A program made the translations under genes and the position numbers. The notes below the pieces were generated by a model. It was not told where the DNA came from. It saw only the letters and a program-made list of their open reading frames with translations, and ran no database searches. This document shows, one piece after another, positions 60,981 through 64,000 of a DNA stretch of 64,000 bases; position 1 is the first letter of the stretch, and each line of letters begins with the position of its first letter. The stretch comes from Phycisphaerae bacterium (GTDB lineage Bacteria > Planctomycetota > Phycisphaerae > UBA1845 > Fen-1342), in assembly GCA_022072445.1 (NCBI GenBank), contig JAJVHV010000010.1, positions 62,001 to 126,000 of the forward strand, read 5' to 3'.

Positions 60981-63047
60981 TCACGCCGGCTCCGGCATCG
61001 GACCCACGCCTCCCGGCGGACGTTCCACCGGCCGAGCCAGCGGCGCGGCACGCTCCGTCCGCCGCCGATCCTGCTCCGCCGCGATCAGGTCGGCCACCGT
61101 CGGCTTGTTCAACGCCTCGCCGTTCATCAGCTTGCGGACGTCGTCGCCGTCGATCGTCTCATACTTCAGCAGCGCTTGGGCGATCGCCTCGACCTTGTCG
61201 CGGTTCTCATGCACGATCCGCCGCGCGTCGGCATACGCCATGTCGATGATCCGCTTCACCTCTTCGTCGATGATCCGCGCCGTCTCGTCCGAACACTCGC
61301 GCGACGCACCCTCGAAAATGCTCGGCGTGCGCGACGGATCGTCGCCATAATTGATGAAGCCCAGCCGCTCGCTCATGCCCCACTCGGACACCATGCGGCG
61401 GACAAGCCGCGTGGCCTGCTGAATGTCGCCGGCGGCGCCGGAGTTCATGTCGTCGCCGAGCAGCTCTTCGGCGATGCGCCCGGCGCAGGCGACGCGCAGA
61501 TAGGCTTCGATGTACTTGCGGCTCATCGCCAGGCGGTCTTTTTCGGGCAGCGAGAAGGTCGTTCCCAGCGCCTGGCCGCGCGGAATGATGCTGACCTTGT
61601 GCAGCGGGTCGGCGTCTTTCAGCAAGGCCTGGACCAGCGCGTGGCCGGCCTCGTGATAGGCGGTCAGCACGCGGTCCTGCTCGTCGAGCTGGCGGCTCTT
61701 GCGCGAGCGGCCCCAGCGGACCTTGTCGCGGGCCTCCTCCAGGTCGTCCAGCTCGATCGCGTCCTTGCCCGCCATCGTCCCCAGCAGCGCCGCCTCGTTG
61801 ATGATCGCCGCCAGGTCGGCCCCGCTGAACATCGACGTGCCGCGCGCGATGCGGTTGAGCTTCGGCTCGACCGGCGGCGCGATGCGGACCTTCTTGGCGT
61901 GCACCTTGAGAATTTCGAAGCGGCCCTTCATGTCGGGCAGCGAGACGTACACCTGGCGGTCGAACCGCCCCGGGCGGATGAGCGCCGGGTCGAGCACGTC
62001 GGCCCGGTTCGTCGCCGCGATGACGATCACCTGATCGGACGTGTCGAAGCCGTCCATCTCGACCAGGATCGCGTTCAGCGTCTGCTCGCGCTCGTCGTGC
62101 CCGCCGCCGTTATAGCCCATGCCGCGGCGGCGTCCGACGGCGTCGATCTCGTCGAGGAAGATGATGCAGGGCGCGTTTTCCTTGGCCTGCTTGAAGAGGT
62201 CGCGGACGCGCGACGCGCCCACGCCGACGAACATCTCGACGAAATCGGAGCCGCTGATGCTGAAGAACGGCACGTCGGCTTCGCCGGCGATGGCCTTGGC
62301 CAGCATGGTCTTGCCGCAGCCCGGCTCGCCGATCAGCAGCACGCCGCGCGGAATGCGCCCGCCGAGCCGCTGGAAGCGCTTCGGGTTCTTGAGGAACTCG
62401 ACGATCTCGGCGACTTCCTCCTTGGCCTCGTCGACGCCGGCGACGTCGGCGAACGTGACGTGCGTGTGCTCCTTGGTGGTGATGCGGTGGCGGCTGCGGC
62501 CGAAATTGCCGAGCATGCCGGCGCCCGCGCCGGTCTGTCGCAACTGCCGGAAAACGAAGAACCAGCCGACCGCGAAGACGAGAATCCACGGGATCAGCGA
62601 GATCATCATGTTGAACAGCAGGTTGTTCTCGGGCTGATACTCGATCTTCACCGCCCCGTCGGTCTTCTCGACCCGCTTGCGCACGTCCTCGAAATTCTGG
62701 GCGGCAAACGGATAGTTGCACTCGAAAAGCTTCGACTGATTGGTCGACGTGGCCGGCGCTTCCTTCAATTCGCCGACGATCGAGTGCTCCTTCACCACGA
62801 TCTTGCGGATCGCGTGATTCGCCAGGTAGTTGTCAAAGTCCGAAATGCTGATGCGGTTCGCCGCCGTCCGCGACTGGTTCAGCAGGAACAACAGCATCAG
62901 CACCAGCCCGAAAATCACCACCCAACTGAACGCCCCGCCGCGCGGCAGGCGCACCGGCGGCTTGGGCGGGGGATTTTCCCCGTTGGGCGTGCGAGGCGGT
63001 TTGGGATCCGGGCTGTCGTCAGGCATATCCGTACTACCTTGGGTCAT
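60981..63047 (-). CDS. ftsH: ATP-dependent zinc metalloprotease FtsH
   Basis: 688 residues from the ATG at 63047 (ATG 63026 is possible). FtsH is a hexameric membrane AAA+ protease degrading misfolded membrane and regulatory proteins. TM1 (about 39-57), periplasmic domain, TM2 (147-166), AAA domain with Walker A GEPGCGKT (240-247; GPPGTGKT is usual), Walker B IIFLDE (295-300), pore loop [28 protein letters not shown], and zinc protease HEAGH (465-469) with a downstream Asp ligand region [13 protein letters not shown]. The N-terminus before TM1 is Pro-rich. It lies 30 bp after the LptE gene on the same strand. Confidence 0.96.
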   Translation of the reverse strand: MTQGSTDMPDDSPDPKPPRTPNGENPPPKPPVRLPRGGAFSWVVIFGLVLMLLFLLNQSRTAANRISISDFDNYLANHAIRKIVVKEHSIVGELKEAPATSTNQSKLFECNYPFAAQNFEDVRKRVEKTDGAVKIEYQPENNLLFNMMISLIPWILVFAVGWFFVFRQLRQTGAGAGMLGNFGRSRHRITTKEHTHVTFADVAGVDEAKEEVAEIVEFLKNPKRFQRLGGRIPRGVLLIGEPGCGKTMLAKAIAGEADVPFFSISGSDFVEMFVGVGASRVRDLFKQAKENAPCIIFLDEIDAVGRRRGMGYNGGGHDEREQTLNAILVEMDGFDTSDQVIVIAATNRADVLDPALIRPGRFDRQVYVSLPDMKGRFEILKVHAKKVRIAPPVEPKLNRIARGTSMFSGADLAAIINEAALLGTMAGKDAIELDDLEEARDKVRWGRSRKSRQLDEQDRVLTAYHEAGHALVQALLKDADPLHKVSIIPRGQALGTTFSLPEKDRLAMSRKYIEAYLRVACAGRIAEELLGDDMNSGAAGDIQQATRLVRRMVSEWGMSERLGFINYGDDPSRTPSIFEGASRECSDETARIIDEEVKRIIDMAYADARRIVHENRDKVEAIAQALLKYETIDGDDVRKLMNGEALNKPTVADLIAAEQDRRRTERAAPLARPVERPPGGVGPMPEPA

Positions 63048-63077
63048 GGGCTGCGCCGGGAGCGGTTCACGCGACGG

Positions 63078-63602
63078 CTACCACTCCTCATCGTACATTT
63101 TAGACACGATTCTGGCGGCCAACCGGTCGATAACCTTCTGCTGCGCGTACTTTTCGGTCTCGCCGGTGGGCGTGAGATAGTCCACGGCCTGGAGCAGGAC
63201 GGGCTGCTCGACCAGCAGCTTTCCGTTGCGAATGTCCTGCCAGCGCAGCCGCACGCCGAGCGTCAGTTGCTTCTCGCGCGGCAGCCGCGAGATGAAGTCG
63301 GGCGCGAACGCCGCCTGGCGCTCCTCCAGAATCTCCCCACTCAGGATGGTATCGGCCTTTTCCTTGGTCGCGAGGCGATAGGGCGTATCGGTTCCGATGC
63401 GCTTTTTGACGGCCTCGGTGAGCATGAATTCGAGGTCGCGGCGGAATTCGTGCGATTCGAACATTTCGACGTAGATCGAGCGGATGCCGCCGCGGTAGGC
63501 CCCGTTGAACTGGTAGCCGCAGCCGGAGAGCAGCACGAGCCCGGCGCAGGCCGCCAGAGCGTGGGCGAGAGTGCGGGGCGCGAATCGCGATGCGCGGGTC
63601 AT
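63078..63602 (-). CDS. lptE: LptE-like LPS-assembly lipoprotein
   Basis: 174 residues from the ATG at 63602, overlapping the upstream stop (ATGA). Lipoprotein signal with lipobox LLSGC (Cys28). The mature part GYQFNGAYRGGIRSIYVEMFESHEFRRDLEFMLTEAVKKRIGTDTPYRLATKEKADTILSGEI matches the LptE family, the plug and partner of the LptD outer-membrane translocon that inserts LPS. Its presence, with the BamD-like gene just upstream, indicates a diderm envelope with outer-membrane assembly. Identification rests on pattern only; such short lipoproteins vary widely. Confidence 0.8.
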   Translation of the reverse strand: MTRASRFAPRTLAHALAACAGLVLLSGCGYQFNGAYRGGIRSIYVEMFESHEFRRDLEFMLTEAVKKRIGTDTPYRLATKEKADTILSGEILEERQAAFAPDFISRLPREKQLTLGVRLRWQDIRNGKLLVEQPVLLQAVDYLTPTGETEKYAQQKVIDRLAARIVSKMYDEEW

Positions 63603-64000
63603 GGGGCGGCGGCCTCCTCGATCGCTTCTCCCAAGGCCCGCAGACGGCTGCGCGATTGTTCGGCGGAGAGCGTGCCGGGCCAGTCGCGCAGGATACGGTG
63701 GTAGTAAAAGCGGGCCGCGTCGGGCTGATCGGTTCGCTCGTACCAGCGCGCGATGGAGAAGTCCTTCTGCGCGCGGCGGTCGCGGATGGAATCGCGCAGC
63801 GTGCCGACGCCGTTTCGCTCGGCGTAGGCCGGAAACGCGTCCTGCAACTGGCGGTAGCGCTCGTCGGCCTCGATCAGCGGGCGATCGTCGTAGAGGATGC
63901 CGGCGGAGGCGTTCTCGGCGGCGAGCGCGCTGCGGAACATGGCGAATTGGGCGTAGCGGCCGCGGGGATACTCGCGGGCGAGCTGGGCGTATTCGAGCTG
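63599..64000 (-). CDS. BamD/TPR-type outer-membrane assembly lipoprotein, 5' end beyond the window
   Basis: The C-terminal 133 residues are visible; the start lies beyond 64000. Helical TPR-like repeats are seen: QLEYAQLAREYPRGRYAQFAMFRSALA, ADERYRQLQDAFP and IARWYERTDQPDAARFYYHRILRDWPGTLSAEQSRSRL. The pattern fits BamD/YfiO (outer-membrane protein assembly) or a related tol-pal YbgF-like TPR protein. It overlaps the LptE start by four bases, so the envelope genes are translationally coupled. Confidence 0.75.
   Translation of the reverse strand, partial: QLEYAQLAREYPRGRYAQFAMFRSALAAENASAGILYDDRPLIEADERYRQLQDAFPAYAERNGVGTLRDSIRDRRAQKDFSIARWYERTDQPDAARFYYHRILRDWPGTLSAEQSRSRLRALGEAIEEAAAP

Noticed and set aside
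60290-61051. Long frames on both strands through the 237-bp repeat
   Set aside because: Their protein sequence repeats exactly with the DNA period, has no domain and exists on both strands; a by-product of tandem duplication.
60885-63704. Very long frame antisense to ftsH and lptE
   Set aside because: It mirrors well-identified genes; Arg/His/Val-rich composition typical of GC-rich shadow frames.

Overview
The window is a GC-rich bacterial chromosome segment that most resembles Planctomycetota, probably a Phycisphaerae-like lineage (inference). The supporting signs are three PEP-CTERM proteins, three proteins with a CxxCGYN...CPECG zinc ribbon, a dockerin-bearing secreted protein, a prepilin-like protein with an FTLVELLVVVAIIALLIAIL-type N-terminus, a Ser/Thr kinase with a C-terminal membrane anchor, DUF4159 and DUF1028 proteins, and an EF-G of the spirochaete/planctomycete/mitochondrial type. 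About 41 protein genes are supported. I saw no rRNA, tRNA or CRISPR array.

Layout. 1-3754: RND efflux permease (cut by the window start) and its membrane-fusion adaptor. 4257-8006: fusA-type EF-G and a convergent ABC-F ATPase. 8264-12502: GT-C-type membrane glycosyltransferase, then a conserved unknown gene paired with fumarylacetoacetase. 12536-15280: zinc-ribbon membrane protein and a three-gene run of two YbjQ-fold proteins plus a PrsW-like membrane protease. 15569-17246: DUF1028 protein and a HExxH metalloprotein. 17334-22691: surface-polysaccharide block (O-antigen ligase/TPR, WecA-like transferase and DUF4416 as an overlapping operon, with a divergent GlmU-like enzyme). 22850-27455: thioesterase, DUF4159 protein, protein kinase. 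27522-31726: sugar-type ABC importer in which one permease is fused to its binding protein and the other carries an insertion of about 300 residues. 31890-35523: secreted beta-propeller-like protein and two PEP-CTERM proteins. 35661-42946: SUMF1-domain protein, AMMECR1 protein, dockerin protein, MurD. 43008-47822: two-gene glycosidase operon. 48158-53427: DAHP synthase, prepilin-like protein, prolyl oligopeptidase, AlkD-like protein. 53483-59234: GT2, an HldE-like protein with swapped domains, a PEP-CTERM protein and a second DAHP synthase. 59782-64000: zinc-ribbon protein, FtsH, LptE and the end of a BamD-like gene.

Two features stand out. Two perfect 16-bp parS-type palindromes (28893-28908 and 59582-59597) suggest the segment lies near the replication origin; the first is inside the permease insertion and is translated. 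The spaces between genes, and some coding regions, are filled with short palindromic, tandem and dispersed repeats, including a 76-bp MITE-like element read through in frame in a glycosidase gene.

The genes fall into envelope biogenesis (efflux, polysaccharide, MurD, LptE/BamD, FtsH), secreted surface proteins, carbohydrate uptake and breakdown, and aromatic metabolism (two DAHP synthases, fumarylacetoacetase). Starts are uncertain for several genes because clear Shine-Dalgarno sequences are often missing.
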